Shown one piece after another: positions 50,340-58,942 of a DNA stretch of 64,000 nt. The notes under the pieces are model-generated. The model had not been told where the DNA came from. It did no database searches and saw only the letters and a program-made list of their open reading frames with translations. Position 1 is the first letter of the stretch. Every line of letters begins with the position of its first letter. A program made the position numbers and the translations under genes. The DNA lies in contig CP060499.1 of the NCBI GenBank assembly GCA_024760525.1, positions 3,059,501-3,123,500 on the forward strand, read 5' to 3'. This DNA comes from Nitrospira sp. Its GTDB lineage: Bacteria > Nitrospirota > Nitrospiria > Nitrospirales > Nitrospiraceae.

Positions 50340-50774
50340 CTAGTCCCCCTTGTGACAGTCTCTGGTGCGCTTGCCATCGAGTTTCATAGTGACCGCTGTG
50401 CTTTTCCCCGATTTCGCCTTCGTCGTGCGCACGATGGAAAACTCGGAACTGGACACGGTCCCCTCGACATGCGTCGTCGTAAAGGAGGTCTCGACGTCAT
50501 AGCTGATCGCACCTCCTTGCGACGCGTAATTGATGACCTTATGGTCAGGGAAGGGTTTATATGGCTTCGCGAATGCATAATTAAAGACGCTATCAGGGTC
50601 AGCGACGTGTTCGACGGTCACACAGCGCTTACGTGTCTGGGTTCCACCCCCGGGCGCACCGGAGACTACCACCTCATAGTATCCCGGTGTGAGCGGCGCC
50701 GTTTCTGCCGGCGCCGGTCCCGTCCAAAACGCCAACACCGCGGTCGTCGCGAGGCCCACAGACAATACATTCAC
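50340..50774 (-). CDS. DUF3617-like exported protein
   Basis: The 144-aa protein has a signal peptide (VLSVGLATTAVLAFWTGPAPA). The mature part, LTPGYYEVVVSGAPGGGTQT then RKRCVTVEHVADPDSVF and the closing TAVTMKLDGKRTRDC, follows the pattern of DUF3617 proteins: an 'xPGxWE' start, a Cys, and a C-terminal MxxxGxRxxxC. The family's function is unknown. It neighbours other small exported proteins. Confidence 0.65.
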   Translation of the reverse strand: MNVLSVGLATTAVLAFWTGPAPAETAPLTPGYYEVVVSGAPGGGTQTRKRCVTVEHVADPDSVFNYAFAKPYKPFPDHKVINYASQGGAISYDVETSFTTTHVEGTVSSSEFSIVRTTKAKSGKSTAVTMKLDGKRTRDCHKGD

Positions 50775-50908
50775 GTGCCTGCCTCCTTGTCCGTTGAAGA
50801 TGAAGGACCCTATTCTCCCCGTCTCTCCTCCCGCGCCGCAGTCTCGATGGTCGAGTGATAGAATCCGTCGGCTACCGTCCTGTCTTCAGCACACCGCTCG
50901 ACCAATTC

Positions 50909-51448
50909 TCAGGGAACGTGCGCAGCCGCCTTGTCCAAAAGGGCTTTTGCCTGATCAATGGTGAGCGCCTTGGTCGGGCTCATGAATTGTATCGAAAGAC
51001 CGTGGCCCTTTGCCCCGCCCGCACAGGTGGACAAGTACATGCCGTCCTTGGCGGAGGGCGGAGGTGACAGAGTGGAACACGAGGCCTGGGGAAAATCCTT
51101 CGAAACCTCCTTGTAGTTCGCCTTCTTGAGGTTGTTGACTCCTACGTTATCTTTCGACATCTTGAGCAATTGGTCGATCTCTTGATCGGTGATGGGTCCG
51201 ACGTACCAGCCGATGGAGACTTGTCCGGTGTGAGTAGGGACACTCAGCAGACAGCCAAGCGTTTTGATGACCCTGTTCGGGCCTGCCGGAACATCGTCAA
51301 ATTTTAGCGGCTGGGTGACGCCCAATGGGCCGCCGATGACACTGTCGACGTCGCCGGAGGTCAGCAAAGAGCACGCCGATTGTTCTATAGCAGCAGCGGG
51401 CGAGGTGATCGCCGCTGCCAGAATTAGGGCTAGGCTTAATGGCAGCAT
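50909..51448 (-). CDS. Exported hypothetical protein
   Basis: The 179-aa protein has a signal peptide (LSLALILAAAITSPAAA). The mature protein starts IEQSACSLLTSGDVDSVIGG, resembling the CSLLT-xxx-V-xxx-G start of periplasmic and lipoprotein domains such as DUF3558 in Actinobacteria, and contains GCLLSVPTHTGQVSIGWYVG. This resemblance is weak. Four cysteines may pair. Confidence 0.6.
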   Translation of the reverse strand: MLPLSLALILAAAITSPAAAIEQSACSLLTSGDVDSVIGGPLGVTQPLKFDDVPAGPNRVIKTLGCLLSVPTHTGQVSIGWYVGPITDQEIDQLLKMSKDNVGVNNLKKANYKEVSKDFPQASCSTLSPPPSAKDGMYLSTCAGGAKGHGLSIQFMSPTKALTIDQAKALLDKAAAHVP

Positions 51449-51862
51449 GAGAGGCTCCTTGACTCAGATTTCGCTAGGCCGCGTCGCCCATAGATTACTT
51501 GTAACCCGCAAGGACGTCCCTACCTACCCAATTGGTGAGGAAGTCTAACGTAAAGTCACCTCGATATCTAGTCATACATTATTAGGTTGTTTAAACTAGC
51601 CATCGCACTCATCGTGCCGTTGCAGTGACCTTGCCTAAACTACTTGCCCCTTGTTCTTAAGGGTGGAATGAACCGGTCCTCTATCGAATTTGGAAGGAGG
51701 ATCGACAAATCAAAGCTTCTTCGACCCGAAGATTTAGAGCGAAGGAGCAACAGACGGGAAAGAAGGTTCGGTGCGAGCCCCGGAGAGCCCATCGGCATGA
51801 TCAGCGTCGATCGGGAAGCCTACGCCCGCAAGTGAAGTAGTCGGGGTTCACAGCCCCGGCAA
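51449..51862. other. Intergenic region with only a doubtful small frame
   Basis: A plus-strand frame at 51668-51835 (MNRSSIEFGRRIDKSKLLRP, ending YARK) would give 55 aa, preceded by GGGTGGA. Its charged composition does not match any family I know and codon use is unremarkable, so I leave it uncalled. No repeat or RNA gene is seen. Confidence 0.3.
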
Positions 51863-52411
51863 TCAAACCTTTCGGTGGGAAAGGCGCTCCACGACTTGCT
51901 GGACTCGTTCCGCTTTCGTGCCTGTGATTTCAAGCACGACCATCTCAAGGTCGAACATATTGTCGAGGAGAATCTCCCGAAGCTTTTCATCAACGGCGAT
52001 TCTGAAGTCGTCATCTTCGGACAAGGGAACGGGGATCCGGTGCTCCATTGGCAAGAAGACGATCAAGTCGAGGGCGCTCACTGTCTCGCGGAGTTGTGGT
52101 AACCAGACACGCACATTGAACGACTCAGAATCTGCCAGGCAAAGAGCATAGGCCACGAAATCCAGGGGGCATCGGTCAAGAATGACATTATGGCGCCGCT
52201 CACGAACCAATTGCAGGGAGCGGGTGAGTTGCGCTTCGAAATCTTCAAGCGTCGGCACGTCCCCAAAATCATACCCCTCTTCTTCCAGCACATAATACGG
52301 TTCCGCTATCGATTCCCAATGTGGCAATCGTTCAATCACATCATCCACAAGGGTGGATTTGCCTACGCAGTGCGTACCGGAAATAGCGATTTGCATCAGA
52401 ACAGAAGGCAT
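51863..52411 (-). CDS. P-loop ATPase/kinase-like protein
   Basis: The 182-aa protein has MQIAISGTHCVGKSTLVDDV near its start, a P-loop with Walker A GTHCVGKST, then RRHNVILDRCPLDFVAYALC and VSALDLIVFLPMEHRIPVPL. This is the pattern of small AAA_28 / nucleotide-kinase-like ATPases. Substrate unknown. The start at 52411 (MPSVLMQIA) is chosen; MQIA at 52396 is an alternative, and a longer frame to 52576 is unlikely. Confidence 0.75.
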   Translation of the reverse strand: MPSVLMQIAISGTHCVGKSTLVDDVIERLPHWESIAEPYYVLEEEGYDFGDVPTLEDFEAQLTRSLQLVRERRHNVILDRCPLDFVAYALCLADSESFNVRVWLPQLRETVSALDLIVFLPMEHRIPVPLSEDDDFRIAVDEKLREILLDNMFDLEMVVLEITGTKAERVQQVVERLSHRKV

Positions 52412-52482
52412 CCCATGGTTCAGCAAGAATATCAGATCTCGGATCGGGATCTTTGGCAACCGGACAATAATGTACGAAAGAA

Positions 52483-52500
52483 CCGGGGGCTGACCCCGTA
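52483..52500. repeat. Short palindromic repeat, copy 1
   Basis: CCGGGGGCTGACCCCGTA contains the near-palindrome GGGG-CTGA-CCCC. A closely related sequence lies at 54784-54800 and a looser one at 55777-55793, all intergenic. Confidence 0.5.
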
Positions 52501-52666
52501 AACCTCTCTTCCCCGGCAGTTCTACGTATCGACCGCCGCATTGACAGAGGCGCTTACGAAAGTGCAACATACGCATTCCGTCATCAAGGGTGTGTGCGGG
52601 TAATAAGATGGATAAAGAGAACGTGCGGCGCTGTGTTAAATCTTAGACAATAAGGAGGCCAGGATC

Positions 52667-53014
52667 ATGGCTCTGCTGATTACCGAAGAATGTATCAACT
52701 GTGGCGCCTGCCTGCCGGAATGTCCTAACGAGGCCATCTTCGAAACTCGCAGTGATGCGGAGTCGAAGGGAAATCATGTGGGCGACGGCCAGGGGGTGGG
52801 GGACAGCATTTACGTGATTACTCACGATCGGTGTACCGAGTGTGTCGGCCATTTTGACGAACCTCAATGCGCGGCCGTCTGTCCGGTCGATAATTGTTGT
52901 ATTTCTGATCCAGCGTATCCGGAGGGGACCGATGTCCTGCTGGAAAAGGCGAAGACACTCAACCCTGACAAGCCGATCGATCCGGCAAAGGTTTGGAGCG
53001 GCGTACGGAACTGA
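52667..53014 (+). CDS. 4Fe-4S ferredoxin (YfhL-like)
   Basis: The 115-aa protein has a first cluster motif CINCGACLPECPNEAI near the N-terminus and a second, expanded one, CTECVGHFDEPQCAAVCPVD followed by NCC. The layout with an insert in the second motif is that of the YfhL/FdxN class of 2x[4Fe-4S] ferredoxins. It could serve the oxidoreductase at 23-27 kb, but nothing links them here. AAGGAGG precedes the ATG. Confidence 0.9.
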   Translation: MALLITEECINCGACLPECPNEAIFETRSDAESKGNHVGDGQGVGDSIYVITHDRCTECVGHFDEPQCAAVCPVDNCCISDPAYPEGTDVLLEKAKTLNPDKPIDPAKVWSGVRN

Positions 53015-53058
53015 TCTCCACGTTGAGGCTCCGTGCCGCTCCAGCAGGCTGAACGAAG

Positions 53059-53087
53059 CTGGCAGGACTTTTTCAGCATCCTGCCAG
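53059..53087. repeat. Intergenic hairpin with an 'ACTTTTTCAGCATCCTGC' core
   Basis: CTGGCAGGA (53059-53067) pairs perfectly with TCCTGCCAG (53079-53087); the loop is CTTTTTCAGCA. A related core (TTTCAACATCCTGGC) lies at about 59180 in another intergenic region. It could be a dispersed repeat and, on the plus strand, a terminator for the ferredoxin gene. Confidence 0.5.
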
Positions 53088-53146
53088 GATGGTGAAAGAC
53101 TGCCAATATAGTCTCGGTTGCCTTGGCTTAACCGGAACCATTAGTC

Positions 53147-53449
53147 ATGGCTGATAAAGTTCCAAGGTTTTTGACCAACGCAACCGTCATCAAGGTGTTG
53201 GCGAAGGTTTTTGCATTCCAAGCCATCGAGATCAATCTCTTGCGTTCCCATGCCGGAATATCCGATGCGAATTGGAAAACCCTGAAGCGGGACGCGTTTA
53301 AGAAAACCTATGCGAAGCAACGGGCCTTTTATGAGGATCGCTTGACGGGCGCATTCGCGCTGGAGCACATTTCCCAGTCTGAACGTGAGACAAGACTGCT
53401 TGAACTCTGGCTGAAACAGAGCGAGGAGTCCCCCAAAGACGAATCTTAG
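53147..53449 (+). CDS. Hypothetical protein
   Basis: This 100-aa protein (MADKVPRFLTNATVIKVLAK, then VFAFQAIEINLLRSHAGISD, ending WLKQSEESPKDES) is predicted helical and basic in the middle (KTLKRDAFKKTYAKQRAFYE). No family recognised. It lies between the ferredoxin gene and the repeat-containing protein gene on the same strand. Confidence 0.55.
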   Translation: MADKVPRFLTNATVIKVLAKVFAFQAIEINLLRSHAGISDANWKTLKRDAFKKTYAKQRAFYEDRLTGAFALEHISQSERETRLLELWLKQSEESPKDES

Positions 53450-53640
53450 GCTCGAATCATACCGATTCAGCGATACCTGCATGACGGCCTAATCCAAAGA
53501 AGAGAGTTCGATCCCTCACCGCTCGCTGCACAGAGCACGACTTGGCCTCAACTTTCCTCCGCTAGTGGTCCTGCATGCGGCCAAAACGCATTGTAAATCT
53601 TTCAACCACGTTCTTACTCGGTCAGGCTGAGGAGCAACAC

Positions 53641-54741
53641 ATGCCCAATCGCACGATTGATTCCTTCGAGCCGGTTTCGTTCGCCCATCCGATTTCAGAC
53701 ACCTCAAAACGCGCGGCTATGTGCCGCCTCGTCGAAGCCTCGCATGCGCTGACCAGAGCGAGACGAGCGTTTACCGAACTGAAGCGTGAGGGGCATGACC
53801 GGCTCGACGACCGTGTACTGTCGCGCCTCCAACGACGAGTCGACGCAGTCGCGACCCTCACCAACGACGTGGTCAAAGATCTGAAGCTCCTGGGGATCGA
53901 CAAGAAAGCTCCATTCATTGAAGTGACTGGTGAACGCGTCTCGCTTCAAGATATCTCGCGGCGAGTCAGTCGAATCCAAAAAGACTTGCGGGAGAAGAAA
54001 GTTGACGATTCGTTTGGGGAGATCGTCGATGCGATTACCGATCCTGATGACGATAATCATCCCGGCCGTCTTAATCCCACCGGCTTCTGGGGAATTTTCA
54101 TCGTCGCGATTGCAAAGGCGGCCGTGGCTGTGGCTAGTGGCGCCTTAAACGACACCACCGACGATGAAGCACGCAAACTTATCGGTCATGCGCTTCCGGA
54201 GGACCTGGAGCGTATGGAGGTCCCGTCGCTCATCAAACTGCTGAACGACTTGTGCGACGGTTCAACGTGGGATGACGACGAACGAGCCATACTGAAGGTC
54301 CTGCGCGCCTTAAGCAACAACTGTTCAAAGATGGGCAACGTGGTCAAAGGGGTGGGGTTGGATAAACTGCTTTGGTGTGTAGACGGCGAGGAGTGGGATG
54401 AAATGGTTATCGTCCTGCTGAAGTGCGGACTCATCAGCTTCAAGACCATGGACGACGACGCGTCTCGACTCTTTGTCACCACGCACACATACTATCAACT
54501 TTCCCATTTACATATCGGAGCGGTTCATCAGCTGATCCTCAATATGTTTGCGGGCTCATGTGGTGATGACGATGAACAGGCGATTCTCAAGTTGGTTGGA
54601 TCCCAGGTCGCGCCGAAACTTCATCAACTCATCGCGATGCCTGGAACCGACGTGGGTGCCTTCGATTACAACTTCGACGGCGATGAGTGGGACACCCTCG
54701 AAGCGCTCTTCGCCGCGAACGGTATCGTACTGGACCCATAG
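53641..54741 (+). CDS. Acidic protein with tandem internal modules
   Basis: The 366-aa protein is helical in its first 130 residues, then has a short hydrophobic segment (FWGIFIVAIAKAAVAVASGA, about 155-180). From about 194 on two similar modules follow: LIKLLNDLCDG...WDDDERAILKVLRAL...VDGEEWDEMVIVLLKCG (194-265) and HQLILNMFAG...GDDDEQAILKLVGSQ...FDGDEWDTLEALFAANG (295-366). Each has a DDDE/Q-AIL core and a D-G-D/E-E-W-D end. The modules resemble annexin-like acidic repeats in layout, but I do not recognise the family. GAGGAG precedes ATG 53641. Confidence 0.7.
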   Translation: MPNRTIDSFEPVSFAHPISDTSKRAAMCRLVEASHALTRARRAFTELKREGHDRLDDRVLSRLQRRVDAVATLTNDVVKDLKLLGIDKKAPFIEVTGERVSLQDISRRVSRIQKDLREKKVDDSFGEIVDAITDPDDDNHPGRLNPTGFWGIFIVAIAKAAVAVASGALNDTTDDEARKLIGHALPEDLERMEVPSLIKLLNDLCDGSTWDDDERAILKVLRALSNNCSKMGNVVKGVGLDKLLWCVDGEEWDEMVIVLLKCGLISFKTMDDDASRLFVTTHTYYQLSHLHIGAVHQLILNMFAGSCGDDDEQAILKLVGSQVAPKLHQLIAMPGTDVGAFDYNFDGDEWDTLEALFAANGIVLDP

Positions 54742-54783
54742 AAATCGAAAGGCGGGGTTCGGAGATCTACAGACGAAGAACAA

Positions 54784-54800
54784 AGGGGTCTGACCCCGTA
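54784..54800. repeat. Short palindromic repeat, copy 2
   Basis: AGGGGTCTGACCCCGTA contains the palindrome GGGGTC-T-GACCCC. It lies between two hypothetical genes, in the same kind of position as copy 1 (52483-52500). Confidence 0.55.
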
Positions 54801-54913
54801 CATTCGATTCCTCGTTCTCTTACAGATCCTCATCAAGTTGACAGCCATGACGACCAGCCATATAGTCCCCGTAGGAAAAGCGTAGCTCACATAACCATTC
54901 CACCAAGGTGCGC

Positions 54914-55705
54914 ATGAAGACGGCACTGGTACAACGAGCAGTTGTGGCCAGCCTAGTCGCCGCCGCGGTCGTGGCGTCTGCGCAAGAACCACAAATCCCA
55001 GTCGGCAACTGGCAATCACCGGGCCACGCAACCTTCACCAACCCCGCCCTGACAGGTGCCGCGTTATACCTCAACATCGATGTGGGAAAAGACGGCGCTT
55101 TCCGTGGAAATTGGGGGCAGTACTTCTGCACTGCCTACCCGGGCGTCTACGGGATATCCATTTATTCGTGCAACCGGATAGGAAGCAATCGGGTTACCGG
55201 CAGGTTCGGCCAGGATAGCCAGGGCGTGATCGAGTTGGACAGCCTTGGCCGCAGCACATTCACATGGATAGCGTCTGGCGACGAACTGACCATAACCCTG
55301 CCCAAGAACTGGCAGGGGGAAGATGCCATCCTTTACAGCGGGCGTTTGACCCGGGACGGCAAGCCCAAACCTGACGCCCCTGCAGCCCCCCGTGATGAAG
55401 GCCCACTGCCGTCTGCCAACCAGCTCTATCGCGAATTTAAAAAGGACGCCGATGCGGCCCTCGCACGTCACGGAGGCAAGACCTTGGTGCTGGAGGGACG
55501 CCGGGGTCCGTTGTTCGAACTCAGCGACGGCGGCGTGGCTATTCACATCGCCGATGGTTTCACCAGCCGAGCGCTGGTTCTGTACTTCCCGAATCTGAAG
55601 GACATCGAGGGGATCAGCGAAGACGAGCTGTTTAAATTCAGATGCATCGTCACAAGCTTCGAGTACGAATACGTGCACCTGGACAGCTGCTCCATCATGC
55701 GGTGA
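54914..55705 (+). CDS. Exported protein with tRNA_anti-like OB domain
   Basis: The 263-aa protein has a signal peptide (LVQRAVVASLVAAAVVASA). The middle is beta-rich (GNWQSPGHATFTNP, DGAFRGNWGQYFC). The C-terminal part has LYREFKKDADAALARHGGKT and LVLEGRRGPLFELSDGGV, the pattern of the tRNA_anti-like OB fold found in exported bacterial proteins. The domain's ligand is not known. ATG 54914 is chosen over GTG 54908. Confidence 0.65.
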   Translation: MKTALVQRAVVASLVAAAVVASAQEPQIPVGNWQSPGHATFTNPALTGAALYLNIDVGKDGAFRGNWGQYFCTAYPGVYGISIYSCNRIGSNRVTGRFGQDSQGVIELDSLGRSTFTWIASGDELTITLPKNWQGEDAILYSGRLTRDGKPKPDAPAAPRDEGPLPSANQLYREFKKDADAALARHGGKTLVLEGRRGPLFELSDGGVAIHIADGFTSRALVLYFPNLKDIEGISEDELFKFRCIVTSFEYEYVHLDSCSIMR

Positions 55706-55776
55706 TACGGAACACGACTGTGAAGATATCGCCAATGTTGATGAGGTCCTCGGTTCCGTCGGCGGAGAAAAACAAA

Positions 55777-55793
55777 CGGGTTCCGACCCCTTA
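55777..55793. repeat. Degenerate palindromic repeat, copy 3
   Basis: ACGGGTTCCGACCCCTT is a degenerate version of the palindrome at copies 1 and 2. It sits 14 bases beyond the 3' end of the ATPase gene at 55807. Confidence 0.35.
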
Positions 55794-55806
55794 AACTGCT
55801 TCAGGT

Positions 55807-58185
55807 TTACCTACTTTGCCCCTCTAATCCAATATCGATTGCGACCGCTCCTCCAAGGGAAAATCCGATCCGAAATCGCACTCGTTTCTCACTCGACAAA
55901 TCATCCCACACATTCCCAATGGTGTTATTGCGATGAAAAAATATCCAGTCGCCTGATCCGTCGAGCCGAACATAACCATGCGTTGATTCTATTCGTGCAA
56001 CAGATCCCAGAAACTGCATCTGCTGTCCAGACACTTTGATGACATCTCGTATGCGAACACGCTCACTATGCGGGAGAGCAATGCCTCTCAAATGGCGGAA
56101 GACCTCCTCAGCCTCCGTTTTCAGCTCGTCTGTCCCAACCTCCCAGGCAAAACGAGCAAACCAAAATTGCGATTCATAGTTAGAGTCCCACCTAGTAAAA
56201 GCCCGGCGGTAATAGTGCACCAAGTCTTCTATTTTTCGATTCGCTTCAAATTTCCTTTCGATCTCAGCGAGCATGTAGTTCAATCGCTTATCATTACGAT
56301 TGGTTGCCAATGCCTCTGAAACGACCAACTTTGCTTCACTGAATTGACCTCGGCGCAGTAAAATTGCCGCCAGACTCGTTGTAATGAATGGGTCTCGCTG
56401 GTTGGCTTTGTGAGCTTTAGCTAAGGCATTGTAGGTTCGCGTGTCGTCCTCCAGAACATGGGCTAATCTAGCCTCCAAGGTTGCGATGTGCGAACCACCC
56501 GGGTATCTTTGGCGTGCCTCAATGATGATTTTTTCTGCGTCACGAATTGCTTCATCAACATCACGATCGGTTGCTGTAGCTTCTTTAACGAAATCTGCAA
56601 CGTTTTCAATGGCTATGTTGGCACGGGTGGCTAGTGCAAACTTGCCCGATGGTCCTTCCATGTTAATAAGTTGAAGCAATGACATCGCTTGAGCTCTGTG
56701 CTTCCTTCTCTCAAGCATTTCTGTTGCATTCTCTGCACGTTTTCGCATTACTTCTGCAAAAGTATGAATTACCGACTCATCTCTCGGATCCAAATCTCTT
56801 GCTTTCAATAACAGTGCGCTAGCCATTTGGAGATCTCCCTCAGGCCTGATGCGTTCGTAGTTAGCTCGTTGCTGCAACAGGTACACACTATTTTCCCCCA
56901 TTACTTGAACCGCTGACTGATACAGTGCTGCCGCATCTTGATGGGTCGGAAATAGTTCATGCACAGTACGAGCTCGCAAAAGTCCTTTGAGCGCTTGTAG
57001 GTCTGTAGAGTAAATCGGATTCAGTGCGTGCAATAATCTAACAATTTCATTGTACCTATCTGTTGGATCAACCAACACGCGTCTAAAAACGATCTCTGCG
57101 ATTTCAGGATGCCTCGTGCGATATGCCATATCGCCCCATGGCAATTCTATGGGATGGACAACATGTTCAAGAGGCTTGAACAGTTTTTGAGTAAATTGCT
57201 CGAATGGTATTTCATGGACCCTCGAAATTACGCCTGCTCTCACCGGCACTTTTAATCGATTTAGAACGCAAACGGTAAGATATAAGCGCTGGGCTTCTTG
57301 CGGGATGATTCTCTTGTACTCATCGTACAGAATTTCCTCAAAAGGTTTCCCAAACGTAGCTACATGAAGGGCAACTAGCAGTTGTCGCTCAGCTTGCTTG
57401 GCAAACTCTTCAATGCGCTCATTGCGGGACAGCTTAATAAGTCTATTGCCCAGGGCGTCATGCTTTTCAAGAAGGTCAACAAGAGACCCTATTTCTTTTT
57501 CATTCAGATATCCGAGAGTGTGCTCCCCTGACAAATAATCCTCGAGCGCCTCGCACCGTACATTCCATTCATTGACCCGCTCTCCGGTTATGAATGTCAC
57601 TCGAACTTTTCTCTGACGAACGTCTGTCAACAATCGTGCAAGTTCTGCTGGCTCACTGGCTGCATTTTCAACAAATATGAAAACTCTTTGTCCTGTGCAC
57701 ACACTCAATTCTTGGATAGCGCTCGCCTCAGGCAACCTCCCAGCTCGCGCGTATAGAACTAATGCTCCGGCTTGAATGGAAGCATCCCAGGCCGTCCTCC
57801 TCAATATCACCGACTTCCCTGCTCCGGCTTCTGCCTTGACCAGGTAAAGCTCGAGTGCTGTGAGTCGATCTTCCTCTGGACGAAGGAAGACATCGTCAAT
57901 CAGTTGCGTGCTAAGGCTGCGGCGAACATCCAAATTTGCTTGGATTGGATACCACCCTAGTCCGAAACCCGAATAAAACTGCTTTGGATCCCCATGTTCA
58001 ATGGCCATTCCTTCGTGTACATACTCCCAGTCATATTGGAGCGATTCCAGCAGAGCACGAGTCGGAGGCGATTGAGTAATGAAATGCTTTCGTATTGGGT
58101 GGTCAGCTTCGATACGCTTGAGCAATGGTCTCAGCTGGCGTGGTATTGAAGCATCAAGCTTCTCTAAAAACTGGGCATAGGACAT
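55807..58185 (-). CDS. P-loop ATPase with TPR-like repeats and C-terminal cold-shock-like domain
   Basis: The 792-aa protein follows the SIR2 gene. Walker A is AEAGAGKSV (118-126) and a Walker B-like strand ends VFIFVEN (168-174); FITGERVNEWNVR after it recalls sensor segments of STAND ATPases. The middle (about 430-720) is helical repeat in TPR style, for example HIATLEARLAHVLEDDTRTY then FSEAKLVVSEALATNRNDK. The last 65 residues (QFLGSVARIESTHGYVRLDG, IFFHRNNTIGNVWDDLSSEK, RVRFRIGFSLGGAVAIDIGL) form a cold-shock fold with the FFH core. ATG 58185 overlaps the SIR2 gene by 32 bases; a TTG at 58254 is an alternative. The region is more AT-rich than its surroundings. Confidence 0.85.
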   Translation of the reverse strand: MSYAQFLEKLDASIPRQLRPLLKRIEADHPIRKHFITQSPPTRALLESLQYDWEYVHEGMAIEHGDPKQFYSGFGLGWYPIQANLDVRRSLSTQLIDDVFLRPEEDRLTALELYLVKAEAGAGKSVILRRTAWDASIQAGALVLYARAGRLPEASAIQELSVCTGQRVFIFVENAASEPAELARLLTDVRQRKVRVTFITGERVNEWNVRCEALEDYLSGEHTLGYLNEKEIGSLVDLLEKHDALGNRLIKLSRNERIEEFAKQAERQLLVALHVATFGKPFEEILYDEYKRIIPQEAQRLYLTVCVLNRLKVPVRAGVISRVHEIPFEQFTQKLFKPLEHVVHPIELPWGDMAYRTRHPEIAEIVFRRVLVDPTDRYNEIVRLLHALNPIYSTDLQALKGLLRARTVHELFPTHQDAAALYQSAVQVMGENSVYLLQQRANYERIRPEGDLQMASALLLKARDLDPRDESVIHTFAEVMRKRAENATEMLERRKHRAQAMSLLQLINMEGPSGKFALATRANIAIENVADFVKEATATDRDVDEAIRDAEKIIIEARQRYPGGSHIATLEARLAHVLEDDTRTYNALAKAHKANQRDPFITTSLAAILLRRGQFSEAKLVVSEALATNRNDKRLNYMLAEIERKFEANRKIEDLVHYYRRAFTRWDSNYESQFWFARFAWEVGTDELKTEAEEVFRHLRGIALPHSERVRIRDVIKVSGQQMQFLGSVARIESTHGYVRLDGSGDWIFFHRNNTIGNVWDDLSSEKRVRFRIGFSLGGAVAIDIGLEGQSR

Positions 58186-58942
58186 TTTTGAGAACTGTGA
58201 TGCTTTTCTTTCCCCAGAAATCACGCTCAAGATCATCGACTTCGGGGCGGACAATATAGAAACGCGGGTGTCCGCCTAAGTTATTGATGAGATCGAGAAG
58301 GAGTCTTCGGAGATCGAAATCACGAATAGAATGCCCTATAAAAATTAGAGTATTTTCAGTTGCCCATTCTTCAAGCATTTGAAACACGCGAGTGCGATTC
58401 GTCCGATGAGTCACATACTGATCGACTGTGAGGATTAGTGGCAGCTTCTCGTCGTGCGTGCGGGTAACACAACCATGGAGTTTAAGCAAACCAACGCATG
58501 ACGGATCTCGTAGTTTCGCGTCTACCTTATCTTCGTTTGAGAGAAAAGGTACGACCTGTTGGATTCTGTTGTGCACGGATTCGTAACTTGTCTCGACTAT
58601 CCTGTCGTAATTGGTAGTTGCTATTCCCCGCCACCTAAAAGTTGGGACCAATTTGTGATGCGGTCCGGGGTCGGGATTTAGGAATTGAGAAGCAACAAAA
58701 TCCTGCACGATCGACAGGCTCGATGCAGATATCGCCAATTCAGCGATCCACGCCAGATCACTACCTGAAAACTGATCGCCCAAGAATTTCTCAGCAATAG
58801 ATTTTGCAAGGACGTCTGTTGAGGGAACTGTCCCGCCGCCAATTCTTTTTACACCCAGCGAGGCACCCGCTCCTAATACAAGCACTACCCTTCCTTCACG
58901 AACTTGATCAATGAGATGTCGGGGAATTTCTGACTCTGCCAC
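58154..58942 (-). CDS. SIR2-like NAD-dependent protein
   Basis: The 262-aa protein has the SIR2-like fold motifs of defence sirtuins: VVLVLGAGASLG (GAGAS at 24-28), IATTNYDRIVE (TTNYD at 109-113), LLKLHGCV (catalytic His156) and FIGHSIRDFDLRRLL (203-215). The zinc-ribbon cysteines of true deacetylases are not seen, as in SIR2 domains that hydrolyse NAD during phage infection (ThsA, DSR, Avs5). It lies immediately upstream of, and overlaps, the ATPase gene, so both are translated together. Start at 58942 follows an open upstream stretch without a strong ribosome-binding site. Confidence 0.88.
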   Translation of the reverse strand: MAESEIPRHLIDQVREGRVVLVLGAGASLGVKRIGGGTVPSTDVLAKSIAEKFLGDQFSGSDLAWIAELAISASSLSIVQDFVASQFLNPDPGPHHKLVPTFRWRGIATTNYDRIVETSYESVHNRIQQVVPFLSNEDKVDAKLRDPSCVGLLKLHGCVTRTHDEKLPLILTVDQYVTHRTNRTRVFQMLEEWATENTLIFIGHSIRDFDLRRLLLDLINNLGGHPRFYIVRPEVDDLERDFWGKKSITVLKNVLCPVFREA

